The notes under the pieces: model-generated | The model's database searches: none | Told to the model about the DNA's origin: nothing | Seen by the model: the letters and a program-made list of their open reading frames with translations, nothing else | Made by a program: the position numbers and the translations under genes | Source of the DNA: Choristoneura fumiferana | Taxonomy: Eukaryota; Arthropoda; Insecta; Lepidoptera; Tortricidae | Reading direction: 5' to 3' | DNA: 64,000 bases | Assembly: GCF_025370935.1 (NCBI RefSeq) | Contig: NC_133479.1 | Span: 892,673-956,672, forward strand | Shown: piece by piece, positions 12,773-26,200 of the stretch | How the letters are laid out: each line of letters begins with the position of its first letter | Position numbering within the stretch: position 1 is the stretch's first letter

Positions 12773-13065
12773 GGACAAAGTTTTTTACAATTTCATCCAG
12801 CAATGCCTGAGTATTTAGCTAGAGCAATGCGAATCAAAATAACCTACAATTATCGCCGGCAGAACCAGTTTACGGGGTTCCCAAAGAGCGGTCTGCACTG
12901 GGAAAACCTGTTCAGGTCTGTTATTATCAGTAGCTTCGGTTTTTATTCGCCGATAACTCGATCTAGAGGAAAGATTACTTAGTAACTATTTTTAACCGAG
13001 TTAAAAAAACAACGAAATGCTCAATTCGTCGATTTTTTTATATGTTGTGACCGAAGTCATTTTGA

Positions 13066-13088
13066 TGATGATGATGATGATGATGATG
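13066..13088 (+). repeat. GAT microsatellite
   Basis: An uninterrupted run of about eight GAT units, located at the 3' edge of the minus-strand retrotransposon remnant that follows. Confidence 0.85.
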
Positions 13089-13094
13089 TGATCC

Positions 13095-13985
13095 TGTTAT
13101 CCCTCACTAGGGACATAGGGCTCGTAGAAGAGTTTTCCATTTGGCTCGATCTTGCGCAGCTTCTTCCAGCTCTTCCCAGCCGAGACCAATTGAGCCAGCC
13201 TCCTTCTCAACTGATCGCCTCCACGTGGTCCGAGGACGTCCTGGCCGTCTTCTGCCAGTAGATTGCCAACGAGACCCTGCTTGGGCAGTGATCATTCGAC
13301 CCTCGAAGCGTGTGTCCGAAGTCATTTTAAATCACGAAAACAAACTATTTAATTTATGTACAGTTTAACGTCATCAAACGCGGAAATGAATGATAACCCA
13401 TCACTTCCATCCACCAATTGCCCGAAATTCTGGCCATTTCGTGAGTCCATCTTAGCCCAATCACCAGTTCCCAGTTAAGCTTGCCAATGCTTTGCCTTTT
13501 GGGTTCGTGGTCAGTGGTCACAGGAGACCTTTCTCCCCCAACAAAATACATAAAATTACAGCTAAAAACAGACAATCTTATATATTAGGCCACTTCAACT
13601 TGAATATTCTTCAAGCTATGTTGATGATTTTAGTTCTTCGGCGAATTTCTGTACCTATTCCGGGTTGGTTATATCACAATACAATACAATACATATAATA
13701 CAATGACTCACACCAGAAATAGTAAGCGGTACAGAAAGCAGGTATAGAGCGATCTCTTCCATGCAGGCAACCTCAAGTAAAGAAACTCCTAGCATAGCTC
13801 CATCCGTAGCTCGTTGCGTGACTCTGAGCCTCTCCAAGAGGCCAGCTGCTGTCCTTAGAGCCATAAGTCGTACTGGGAACTTAAACTGCTTGAAGACTCT
13901 ATCTAGTCTTGAGACACTGCAGAATTTAGGACGAGAAGACATCACAAAAGTTTTCCAAATGCTGCCCATCCGAGTTGCATTCTTC
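13095..13985 (-). mobile_element. degenerate RTE-like reverse transcriptase remnant
   Basis: Minus-strand frames read ERLRVTQRATDGAMLGVSLL (about 13800-13880), a weak KLNWELVIGLRWTHEMARI block (about 13430-13490), and RRRPGRPRTTWRRSVEKEAG (13190-13265) with AQDRAKWKTLLRALCP. These appear in the order expected for the C-terminal half of a retrotransposon protein, broken by frameshifts. Confidence 0.7.
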
Positions 13986-13998
13986 AGGCAACCTCACC

Positions 13999-14170
13999 GA
14001 AGTTGGACCTGCCTCATCATCAGCCTATAGCAGTCCACTACTGGACATTAGGCCTCCCCCAATGAGCGCCTTTGCGACCTCCTCGGCTCGACGCATCCAG
14101 CTTCTACCAGCAGACTTTCGCAGATCGTCACTACAACTGGCCGGAGGGCGTCCTACCTACACTACGTTTG
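13999..14170. repeat. dispersed repeat (TAGCAGTCCACTACTGGACA type)
   Basis: CATCATCAGCCTATAGCAGT followed by CCACTACTGGACATTAGGCC matches fragments at about 19422-19490 and 48700-48745, which carry CGTCCACTGCTGAACATAGG and CGTCCACTGTTGGACATAGG. Confidence 0.55.
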
Positions 14171-14717
14171 TCGATACAAGGTCTCCACCTGGATTTATCC
14201 AACGTAAACAATACTCGTACATAGTAGTGATATACAAGACTTACGTCGTAGTGTGGCTCTCAGCCGCCCGGGACGGAAAAAAAATTTGGCGCCCTCTGGT
14301 TTAGGTTTTAAAAAACTATAGTAGGTATACAAAATATCATATTGTACCATTCATTTTAAAAAGGGGACTCCTCGATTTCGTCACATTCTAATGAGTCCGA
14401 ATCGTAGGTGAAAACTGTGAAATATATCTACTTACTTAATATTCAGTATTTTTAATTTTGACGATAAATGATTTCGTAATCCAGCTTCAGTAAGCAACAT
14501 TTTTCCTTCCGCCGGTATCTCCAGCATACAAAGACGCAAAATACTAGGTTTTCCCCGCCACCTTTAACAAAGCAGTCACGAGTGGCGCTGTCGTCATGAT
14601 ATTAAACTAAGTTAGTACACCGTTATTAGTTCCGGGTTTCGCCACTTGCCTACTTAAGTTTGTTAAAGATGGACATTCCTTCCTTAGTGTGCCATCCCTG
14701 CTAAATAGCATAATTTT

Positions 14718-15031
14718 ATTCATCATCATCATCATCCCAGCCTATATACGTCCCACTGCTGGGCACAGGCCTCCTCTCAGAGCAAGAGGGCTTGGGCCAT
14801 AGTTCCCACGCGGGCCCAGTGCGGATTGGGAACTTCACACGCACCATTGAATTGCTTCGCAGGTTTGTGCAGGTTTCCTTACGATGTTTTCCTTCACCGC
14901 AAAGCTCGTGGTAAATTTCAAATGCAATTCCGCACATGAATTTCGAAAAACTCAGAGGTGCGAGCCGGGGTTTGAACCCACGACCCTCTGTTTGAGAGGC
15001 GATAGGTCAAACCACTAGGCCACCACGGCTG
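14718..15031 (-). mobile_element. tRNA-derived SINE, near full length, inverted
   Basis: Minus-strand copy of the family at 3605, from the ATGATGATG tail at 14720 to the GTGGTGGCCTAGTGGTTTGA head near 15030. The B box is GGTTCAAACCCCGG-like when inverted. Confidence 0.85.
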
Positions 15032-15132
15032 TCAATAATCATAATTTTATTATCTCATATTATTATAATTATTAAGTGAAGTCTTAACTTCACCCAAAAC
15101 ACCCACCCGTGGCTTGGTTATATAGTTGTTTG

Positions 15133-15316
15133 CATGACCTTATATATGACCTCTCAAGCCGAGGGTTTTGGTTTCAAATCCGGACTCGCACCTCTGAGTT
15201 TTTCTAAATTCATGTGCGAAATTACACTTGAAATTTACCACGAGATTAAGGTGAAGGAAAACATGAGGAAGCCTGCACAAATCTGCGAAGCAATGTTGTG
15301 TGAAATTCCTAAACCA
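15133..15316 (+). mobile_element. SINE fragment
   Basis: A partial plus-strand copy of the same SINE, lacking the normal head and 3' third. It runs directly into a different element tail at 15319-15478 (ACATTTTCCGGGATAAAAAC and on). Confidence 0.65.
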
Positions 15317-15479
15317 TGACATTTTCCGGGATAAAAACTATCCTACGTCCTACCCCGGGACTCAAACTATTTGTGTACCGAATTTCATCTAAATCGGTTC
15401 AGTGGTTAAGACGTGGTGAGGTAACAAACAAACAAACAGACTTAGGTACAAACTTTCCCATTCATAATATTAGTGCGAT

Positions 15480-17215
15480 TTGAGTCATATTTCCTTACAA
15501 ACTAATTTGCGGTCTGTACTTTGGATGCATTATCTCAACCATATTATATTATAAGTACTCAAGATGCGTCAGATAAACGACCAACAACTATCCCTGCCGA
15601 TTCAAAAGGTCGTATATCCTCATGAAATTGAAAGATCAAAGGACCTTTTGCATGTGCTGCTTTAACCACCCTAATTGAGTCAATATGGCATCCGGTCTTC
15701 TTTGAATTACGTTGAAACTGATACTTGGAATTCGTATGAGTGTAATGTACCTCTAGACTCACAATGCACCTAAGCCAGGGCAGACTTAAACTCTATTGCA
15801 TGGAGACCTTACCACATCAACAGTAGATTGTTCAACGAGGGAGGAAAATAACCTATATCACACGAGGTATTTAGGCAGATGACGTCGTAGGGATGCTCGG
15901 CAAAAAGCTCTAATCAAATTTAACACTTTTCTTGATTGCTCGCTAGAATGCTCGCCTAAACTCTCCTCTACAAACGCTCCTACTCGTCAAAAGTCAATGT
16001 ATTTATTTTGTAAGCTTTTAACTGTAATGTACCTAACATTTGCTAGAGTGAAGGTGAAGTTTACCATCACTTTTAGATGACCGACTTGCTCTGTAGTCAC
16101 CCAATTTCATTAAAAAAAACCTACATAGTCCTAAATGGTGACAACACCATTCAGTCTTGTAACGTAATCAAATCAAACGGTGCAACAAGGTTGAGAACAA
16201 TTGTGCCCGGCACGGGTTAGTACCGCGCCACGATGACTTGACATTTTAACTGTTTGCCGGAGGTTTGCCGCCTAACTATCGCTTAAAGGCTGCAGTCTCG
16301 CTTAACTGTTTTAGAAACAATAACTTGAATGATTAGATGAGACACAAAAAAAATGATTGATGTTTATTGTAGGTAGGTATGGTCGAGGAACCTTTATGCT
16401 ACAAATATCATGTTGACATCCCATAGGTACTAAAGCCAATGCCAAACAAATCATAGCGAAATTGATTTAAGAAAAAGTTCCACCCTGGTAGGTACGTGAT
16501 TCAGATAAGTACCTCGACTGTACCTAACTGTTCTGAAAATACAGGCTTGATCATAGATGACCACGACGCAATGCCGTGTTTGTAATTTGTAAGAAAATTA
16601 TGAAAACCCAGTCAGTAAATGTTTCTTTTAAGTTAAGTAGGTACTTACTTATTATTTTTAAATTTAGTTCATTTTTAATGTTAAATAAATTTTGAGCATT
16701 TTTATTTTGAAGCAATTTAGCCCTATCCTATCATTGATTTTGATGTTTGTTATTTGCGGGTGACGTATAATTTTTAGAATTTAGAATTTTTAAAAATATT
16801 TTTAAATTACTGGCAATATTACCCTTAATTATTTAAACTGGCAACTCTTCTCCCACCGTCAAACTAAGACGTTTTTCTGTATTGGGCAACCACGAAATGG
16901 CTTAATTTTGTTGTCAAACATTAGTTTTTCATAATTCAAATGATTTTATAAGAGTTTTATAATAACCTCAACACAAAATTAGACCTTTAATAATTGATTT
17001 ATGCGAGTAATATTTAAGTAATCAACTTTGAAATTAAATATTTATTTTCAAAGAAACTCTTTCAAATGGAACAAGCTTTTATTGTTTGTAAAAACCTGTT
17101 TAAAAAACGTCTCATTATCGAACGCGAAGACGAGACAACGGCAACAAAAATAATGCTTTTATTCCATAAAATAAGGTCTTCAATATAAGTAAATAGTGCG
17201 AAATAAAACTTCGTA
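15480..17215. other. upstream region of virilizer
   Basis: About 1.7 kb with no exon recognised. The last about 150 bp before 17216 is presumably 5' UTR and promoter, but no TATA or clear initiator could be assigned. A repeat at about 15822-15895 (GATTGTTCAACGAGGGAGGA) has a relative at 28045-28125. Confidence 0.45.
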
Positions 17216-17278
17216 ATGTCTGCAATAGATCAGCCAGACCTTTTATTCTTCGATACTTTTTCTCACGACACTAGCGAG
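17216..17278 (+). CDS. vir: virilizer coding exon 1
   Basis: This exon holds 21 codons starting MSAIDQPDLLFFDTFSHDTS and ends in phase 0 before the donor GTTAGT. The DLLFFDTFSH stretch is the usual beginning of the virilizer N-terminal domain, which supports this ATG as the true start. It is too short for a normal ORF scan and is recovered by splicing to the exon at 17356. Confidence 0.9.
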
Positions 17279-20200
17279 GTTAGTAATTCAACGAATTGAA
17301 CATAGATTGCTTTTACTTCAATTTTAGTCAATAATCGGTCATTTTCGTTTTCCAGGAATTGAATTTAGATCTAGTGCAGTTCCCGAAATCAGTGTTTGTG
17401 AGGGAAATACGTATTATTCCACTGGGGGCTCGAGTTGAGGGTGATTTTCCTGGTGGAGTGAGGCTTGGGGCAACAAACCCGACCAAGTTCCACATAGATT
17501 TTTTCGTGAACGACTTAAGCAAGCCTGGTGCGTCGACTTTTGAGGCGCTCGGCAGCTTGGACTATTGTCAGAATGGACAAATCCATATGGAGTGCGGGGA
17601 CACCTTGGAACAGCCGCGCATACCAACTGATGGACTTGTGCTACGAGGTAAGCTAAATGACCTGGTGCGCAATAGAAAACCTGTAAAAGACAGATTTTTT
17701 TCAGTTATAATTGCAGGTATTTATATGTCCCAAAAGGTGGCCTGATAACTTGGTATGTAAATAATTGGGATATCTAAACAAAACACAATCTGAAATGAAC
17801 TGAAACAAATTTTCTCATGTTGTTTGTTCATGCAGTTTCTCCACCACACTGCTCATCTTGATGGTGAATAGTTGTTTTGCTCTTAGTGTTTATACCTGCT
17901 GAGCTGGCAATGTTGCATTTTTGTTAGTTTTTCTCTGTTATTCCATAAAAAATTGAATGAAAATTAAAAATGTGGTCTGATAGCACTGTTTTTAATATAT
18001 AAGTTAATGTGTCTACTCCAATAATTATTTGTGATAGACTATTATTTTCTTTAAAAACCGTTAATAAACATTTTAGATAATGAATGTAATTTAACCTTCT
18101 CATGGGTCTCAAACTATCTTCATACCAAATTTCATCGAAATTGGTTCAGTGATCTAACTATGAAGAAATAACACAGATAAACCGACACCGGTGTGGATTG
18201 GGAACTATTGAAATTATTTCCAAAATCACAAAACTTAGAATTCTTGGCTTGATCTGTAGAACTATGTACGGTAGAAAAAGTCCGGACTTACGAGGTTACA
18301 AGGAAAATTAAATTACACCAACAATTTCACCTAAAATTAAAATAAACAAAATAAAATCAACTTAATAATAATAATTAAGTGAATTTGATTGACTAACTTA
18401 CTATAAAAAGCATTAACTCATTAGAAAGCAGGTCTCACAAACTTTTATAGAATCCGCATATAGTTAGTAAGTTAACTTAATTTTTAGAGTAGGTACCCTT
18501 CTTGTGTAATGCATTATATACCTACCTTATTGTTGGCAATAAACGCATTTTCTTTCTTTCTTTCTTTCTTTATAAAAAAAATTGGCTAAGTACAAGTTGC
18601 GCTCTTGCACTGAGTCAAAAGCAAAAAGTATTGTACATCAAAACTTAAAAAAAAAAAATTAATTATTATTTATAGTGGACCCGGCAGATATTCTGCCTGA
18701 AAAAATACTACATTAAAATGATGATAACATACCAACAACAGCGCCATCTAGCAGGTCCAATTTATTTAAATATATTCTTCAATTTGAGGGGAGAGTTTAC
18801 CGTATTGATGGGATGAACATTAAATATTTGACAGTTACGAAACCCAAGAACATTTTGTATGAGAAAATGTTTTTCTTTTATTTTATTTTTTCGTCAATTT
18901 TCCAATGTTTTTAATACTTATTGTCCTATTCCTGATGAAGACCAAAAGACCAAAAACACAAAAATCATAAAAGGCATTCTTGAGTTATAAATGGTCTTTG
19001 TTTTATATACATATATAGATTTTGCTGATATGCTATATTATTATTAATTTTTATTTATGTACATATTTATGTCTATTATTATTTCGAGTTTGAGTTGTAA
19101 AATAAAAAGAAAAAAAGTAATGTTACTTGTTTGAGAACCTGTTTATGTTTTAATTTTTCGTAGTTATAGTTCTCGAGATACAGCCCTGTGACAGACAGAC
19201 AGATAAATCTACATAAGGGGTAACTAATGTTACGTAACGTGAGTTAACTTTGGCAGGCGTGAGCTTGCCTTTGGAATCCAAAAGCTTAATGGTTACTTGA
19301 TGTGAAATATATATTTCAGAATAAAATTATTATTATTTTTGTAATTTATGACAGCGGAAGCATTCTACACTTCCACTGAACATAGATATAGTTTTAGTTT
19401 TGTATCTAAGGGACCCCATACATCATCATCATCAGCCAGAAGACGTCCACTGCTGAACATAGGCCTCCCCCTTAGAACGCCTCAATGAACCCCATACATC
19501 CCTATATTATTATTGTTCTTTTCATGTAACTTTTTCTTTAATTTTATACTGTAGTTTTTAAGTATTTTATTTGTAATTATTTCATTTTGAAAAAATGACT
19601 TTCTGCCTAGTTTCTTGAGGCGCATTCTTCTCGGCAATGGTCTCTCCGAAAGCGCTGGTAGTTTAAAAAAAATACGTGTAAAAGTGCCCATTGCGATCTA
19701 TTTACTGAATAAATTATTTGAGATTTAGCTCTTTACACCAGATAGAATCCTGGTGCATTACAATGAATACAGTTATTATTTATTAAAGTTAGGGAGTGTG
19801 TGGTGGAAACAAAATTAATCAGTTACGAAAGTCTACTGAATAAATTTGGCAAAAGTAATTTTTACCAAAATTAAGATTCACTTTCATGAAAAACACTTGA
19901 AATCTGTGAGTTTTTTTAAGTAAAGAATTCCACTTACAATTGATTTCAAACCAAAAATCTTTCTATGTTTCAGGTTGGTACACAACCATCACTCTTGCTG
20001 TATATGGGAATCTCACACAAGTGATCACAGAAGCCCCTGTAGGAGTGAACCCTCCAGCAGTCCAACGACCCTCCATCCCACGCGAAGTTGCCTCAGTGCC
20101 GAACGTACCACCACCCGAGTGGAACCCAGAAGCTTCCAATCCCATACCCACTTACACTGGCCCAGTTGCCGCTGCTCAAGATACTTACGGACCAAACTAT

Positions 20201-23200
20201 GCTCCAGAAAACTATGATATTCCATACCGCACCGATTACTACGATAATGAACCTCCGAAAGACCCTAGGACGTACCATATCGATGATGACTGGGAAAAAG
20301 ACCGAAGAGCTTTAAGCCTTGATCGAGAGGGAGATAGATTGCGGCACAGCCCACGTTCCATCGAGTTGGATAGAGACAGGGATAGGAGAGAAGGTCGGAG
20401 CCGCAGAAGGTCTCTTGACAGAGGCCGAAGTCGTGATTCGTCTCGACATCGCGATCGCAGTCGAGACTTGGATAGAATAGACCGTCTGCATTCAAGATCC
20501 AGGAGCCGAGATAGAGACTATGTAGTTAAAGGGGAATATCGACCGCTGAGCAGGTCGAGATCGCGTAGCATCGACAGGGATCGATTGCGAGGACCTTCCA
20601 ACGACCGCGACTGGGACAGGGGGTCTTACAAAAAGGATGATTACAGACGCCACTCGTCGTACGACAGATCGCGCGGCGGCTCGTACGACAAACGATCCGG
20701 GTCCTACGAGAGACGCTCGCCGTACGACAAGAGAGCTCCCTCTTATGAACGCAAGCCTTCTTACGAGAAACGGGGGCCTTCTTATGAAAAAAGATTGTCA
20801 CCGAGATCATCTTCTTATGAACGACGCGCTCCGTCTTATGAAAAACAGCCTCCGTACGACAAGAAGAGACACTCCCCTTACAGTCGAATTCGGACTTCCA
20901 GTTATGGAAGCAGATCTCCAAGCCGTGACGACCCTCGAAAAAGACCTAGAACACCCCCAGCTGAAACAGCTAGGCGTCCCTTGTCACCCAGAGAAGGGGA
21001 TGCTTCAAGCCCCATTAACCCCATCAGACCTGAAGAAGTGGGCGACTACGACCGAAGCGGGAAACAGATCCCCCGAGTTGACTTTTACCATCAGAGCTAC
21101 AGGCATAAGAACCCGATTAGGAGTCCTTCGCAAGAAGTGGAGAATGCTCCTTATGTGGAACCACAACATTCTAGTTTGGTGACAGTCCAAATTGTTGATA
21201 CCACGGCGCCGAAACCTATTGAATCACCCGTTCGCAACGCTGAAGAAGAGCCGTCTATGGATGCGGAGCAATTCGAACCGATTCTTTCCGACGAGGATAT
21301 ATGCGACGATCTGGAGGCACCGTACATGGAAGTGGATTATGACGTCAACGAATACGATGGCATTGATGATATTATAAAATACTTCAACCCATTCAAGAAT
21401 GATTGGAAGCAGTATGAACACGTCAATAATATTTACAGACTTGCTACTGATAGGAAAGAAGAAGTGAAAGATGTTATGACAGCCAGTTTTGACGAGCTAT
21501 GCGACGCCAGCCCGGATTTGTTTAAGATGTCTGAACTCTCCAAAGCGGCTAAGAAGAGAGACCAGAAGTTCTCTTCAAATACTTTCAGTGAAATTGATAA
21601 CGTGGTGAGAGAAGAGTGGGTGCATCAGTGCGAGCAATTGACATCGGCTTTGACGAACCTCTGTGCAAATACTGATATTATTTTAAGAATTTTTAAAAAC
21701 AGCGTCAAAATTGAAGACTCTGAGGAATTTGCGGACATCTACAATTTGTTGGCTGCTTTTTGCCGTATCGGGCTGAACTTTGATTTCGCCTTGACTCAAC
21801 AACTAGCTACATATAAAATAAGGCATATGAAATGCGGTATTCGTTTAGCTGAAGCATTACTGTCTCACAGACATAATGAACTGGTAATGAAAGTATTACT
21901 GAATGCTGGAATAGATGTGCAAATGCTACTTTTGGAAATGTACTCCAAAGAGTACATGGCTCTAAGCATTCGCCTCATGATCTTAAAAGCGCTGAATGCT
22001 TGCCTCTCCTCGAAGGTTGCACTGGACCATTTTATGCGCGAAGCCGTTTATCCGAAATTCGGTAAAAAAGAAAGCGACACCGACAAAAATCCAAAGAACG
22101 GTTATCAAGCACTTATTTCAATCATGCAAACCAATCCTCTTGCCAGAATAAAGTTTTCGATCAGTGCTTTAATTAAAAAACTTAATATCTATGAATTGTT
22201 GGAGAAATTACACGACTTGGTGTTGGTTTTTAATAAAACGGCAGCTGAGAACAGTCAAGCCGAGGATGCAGAACTTTCGGAGTCGGACACAGACTTCATT
22301 GTCAACTGTCTGGAAGAGCTACTGTACATGTACCGCTCACACTGCTTCCATATTTCCCAGCCGAAGCGCTTCCTCCCCGTCTCCGCACAATTCGAGATCA
22401 GCAAAGACTGCTCCAACGAAACATTACTTGAGTTCTTCAAGATACACCACTTTCTAGAAGTCTGCTTATACCTCCTGACATGCCCGACAACTTGCAACAA
22501 TTTGGTCGTCATAAGCCCGATACACGATCTCATCTACGAACTAGTACATTCGCAGAACGGCTTGCACTTCCTTTATAGAAACATGGAGTTGAGTGAACTA
22601 CTATTCAAGACCTTAGTCCAGCCGTATGGTCAACAGAACACCGACGAGTTCCTCTTTCCCCATGATTTAAGTAACTACACAGACCTACAAGTTCTCGGTT
22701 TAGAACTGGCGTACAGACTTAAAGCGGTACATTATTTGGAGTCCATCTGCGACCTGCAAGCGGGCAAGGTGGACGAGAACGAGTTGATAGATAGACTCCA
22801 AGCTTTGTACTGCCTGAGTTTCGGTAGCATCGGCAGAACCGCTGTACCGGACGTCATCGCTATGGACGATAAGGCAGAATGCCTAATGGAAGTGTTCGAA
22901 AAAGAATTGAGATCTAAAAATAAAAGTGAATCGCCGTCGAAGCAGAAGTCCCCTGCGAAGGGATACGCTATAGAATTGATAGTGTCGGCGGTACGGTACG
23001 CGGCCACAGTACCATTTTTGAAAAGGTACGGTAACCGGCTTATTAACGTCGCAAAAGAACACGACAGGTTCGAGCCGAGCGTCTCGAGTGTTCTTCAAGA
23101 AGCCATCCCTTACTTAAAACCTGTCGAGAAGACCAGTCTCTTATCGGGGGAGGACATGGGCGAATGTGTGGAGATACTCAAAGCTACACTAGAGCAAGCG

Positions 23201-26200
23201 CCGGACTTGCCCGGAGAGCTGATGACTTGCCTGAGGATCTTGCGCCATTTCTGCATTTCAGACTATGAATCAAACGTATCCATCGCCAGCGAATCAGCTA
23301 CCGACGAATACATCGAATTAAAATACAAATACAACGTGCTTCAGCTATTTTCTCTAGACGGAGTGGCGCATCTGGCGGGCATTTTGGATCGCTTGTCGGT
23401 GCACTTCGACCAACCGGCCATGCATACGGCGTTCTTCGCCTCCGTAAAGGGACTACAGTTGGCTCAGATTTTGCAACCTTGTCTGAGGCTGCTGGATGAG
23501 ATGCTGGCGAGAGTGGTAAGATGCCGGGGCTCGCGGTTCCGCGATCTAACAGCAGCCCCCGTGCTGCTCAAAACATATGGTATTGCTAAAGCGTATCCCG
23601 TTGGATCAGTTGGGTATAGGACAGCAACTAAGGCAGCGGAAGCAGCTGTGAAGGCATTGCTAGCTTACGCACAACCGATCGCTGACCATGCTACAGACGG
23701 CGACTCCATCCGCCGCGGCGCGTGGACTTCCCTGTGCTCCGAAGTAATCTCATATATAACAACGGCACCCTACACTTTCGTCCCCGGTCTTCTGGTCTTC
23801 TCCGAGCTCCTGCCTCTACCTTTACCGATGCAGACGAAAACGCCTCCAACTGAAAGGGAGCTAGCTGACGCGTCTAACGAAAGAAGGTTATGGTCGGCAC
23901 ATCTTCACGCGCTATCCAACGACCTGACTGACATGATCCAGATTATTTGCATGTCGACTTATAGGCCAGTCGTCCACATGTTGCGGAGAGTGTGTGTACA
24001 GATAGCCGATTTAGCGCCTAATACGGCAGCGACTGTAGCGAGGGCGGCCGTCGGAGCGGTGACAAGAGAGTTGAAACAAGGGGAACCTGCGACTGCTAGT
24101 TCAGCTCGCGTGATGGGGTTCCTTGCTTGCTTGGTGTCGCATGCACCGGTCAAATGCGCTGTGCTCCACGCAATGAACAGCGGGGGACCTAAATCGACGG
24201 ACGTTCAGACAGCCTTATGTGGCGTGTTAAGCTTGGCTAACGCGTCGAACGAGCACGCGGCCGCCCAAGAGTTCGCCGCTCACGCTCTAGCAGCCTTCTG
24301 TGACGCAGAAGTCACCTTAACCCCCCTACATGCTCCTACAGACGTTTTACTCGCTAACTCTTTACCCGGAAAAGAAACGTTAGCAGCGTTTTTAGAAGCG
24401 TCAGCGAATTGCTTAGAATCTGCGACTAAAACGTGCGCGGTAGCTTCAGCTATATTACGAGCGTATTTTGTACTGACTGAACACCAGTACGGGTTTTTAC
24501 AGTTCAAGAAATTCGTCACGAAAAAGCGAGAGGCTTTGGGCAAGTTTTTCAAGTGGGTGCTGGAAGGTCCCGGGGAGGATAAGGCGGAGTGCATGAGTCT
24601 GTATCTGGATCTGATCCGGATCCTGAGGGTCGAAGAAGGGGAGGGGCCAGTGGGGCGGAAAACCGTGCTAACTGAGGAAGAGGTGGCCGATATGGTCGGG
24701 TACACGGCCGGCGATGAACATCCTGCTTTGACACTGGAGCAGATACTGAAGGTATGTACTACTGCTAGACTATTTAAGTATGTATCCACTTGGGCCCAGT
24801 GTTGATTATGGGAACTTTTCACACCCACTTCACTGGTTTCATGCAACGATACACATTAGTCTTTTGCACTATGACAATCAAATTAGAATCGTGTAATTTT
24901 TGATATAATTTATAATTAGTTCAGTGAACGATTGACCACCTTGAATATAGCACCTCGCGTTCGCATTCGCGTTCTCCTCGTCAATCGTCCTGTAGCATAT
25001 TGACATTGACACTTTATTGCATCTTTATCCAGCCTTTCTGTCATCCTCCACCCCAAAGGCTTAAATCTCGGCACCCTGCCCAAAACCTAGGGGATTTTAA
25101 CATCAGACAGAGGTGGAAGGACGAGTGGAATGCACAAACTACTGGAACTGCCCTGCAAACTATTAAACCCACGGTTAAACTCTAGCACGCAAGCTCTGGC
25201 GCCGCTTAAGCAGACTGAGTACAGGACACGGACGCTGTCACTACTTCCGACACAAGTGGGGTTGGCGGGACTCGGCCCTCTGCGAATGCGGCGAGGAGGC
25301 TCAAACTATGGAGCACATTGTACAGCGCTGCCCTCTACACTCATTCTCGGGCTCCCCTGGAGATCTGTACAATCTGACACCTGACACAATCTCGTGGCTT
25401 GGGACCCTGAATGTGGATTTATAGCTAGTTTGTTTCTTTCTTTGGTTTAATTGTTTAATGTTTTACGCCATACGATTAAATAAATTGCATCTTTATACAA
25501 GGAGCGTTCAGCGGACGACGACGCCGTCGCCAACGCGGCCTTCCTCGCCGCCTGTCTCAAGCTGAAGCCTCCCGAAGACCCGCCGGAGACCCTGGAGCCC
25601 GTGCTGCCGGCGCCAGAGACGCTGGTCGCCCAGTTCACCGCCAGGACCATATATGCTATTGGAGAGGCCAGCGACGAACGGCTTACTTCCAGCTATTGGC
25701 TGAATTTGCCAGCCGTTGGCGGGGAGGACGATGTTAATGATACTGAATTGGTGAGTAACAGTTTTTCTACTTGAAATTTCGTATCTATGCTCGATCTAGA
25801 CGACATAAAATGGTTTTTACGTTTACGTGCATAAAGTAGGGTCTTGGTCACACAAAAAATAGTTTTTTTTTAATAATTCGTAACTACTCAATAAAGCTAT
25901 GTAAATTTTTCGTGCATTGCTATAATAATATATACTATAGCAATACAATCATGAAAAATAAAGGTACGTATTTACTTAGTAAGTAAACAATTGTTTCCAT
26001 TGCTGCTATTTAATTTCCTCACAATATTAGTGTAAAACTCAAGCGTTAAACCCATTTTCCCCTCGACGGCTCTATCCAGGCTGAACGTCTGGGGTAAAAT
26101 GGCTCGTTTTATGCTCCTGATTTACAATGTACTACGTTTTATTTCTACTATATTTGATAGCTAGTGGTGGACTGTATGGGAAGACTAGATGAATAAAGAT

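Noticed and set aside
20637..21182. 181-codon ORF overlapping virilizer
   Set aside because: A shadow frame of the RS/SYEKR-coding region. The virilizer frame has the conserved protein.
24280..24846. 188-codon minus-strand ORF
   Set aside because: Antisense shadow of virilizer exon 3, with no family resemblance.
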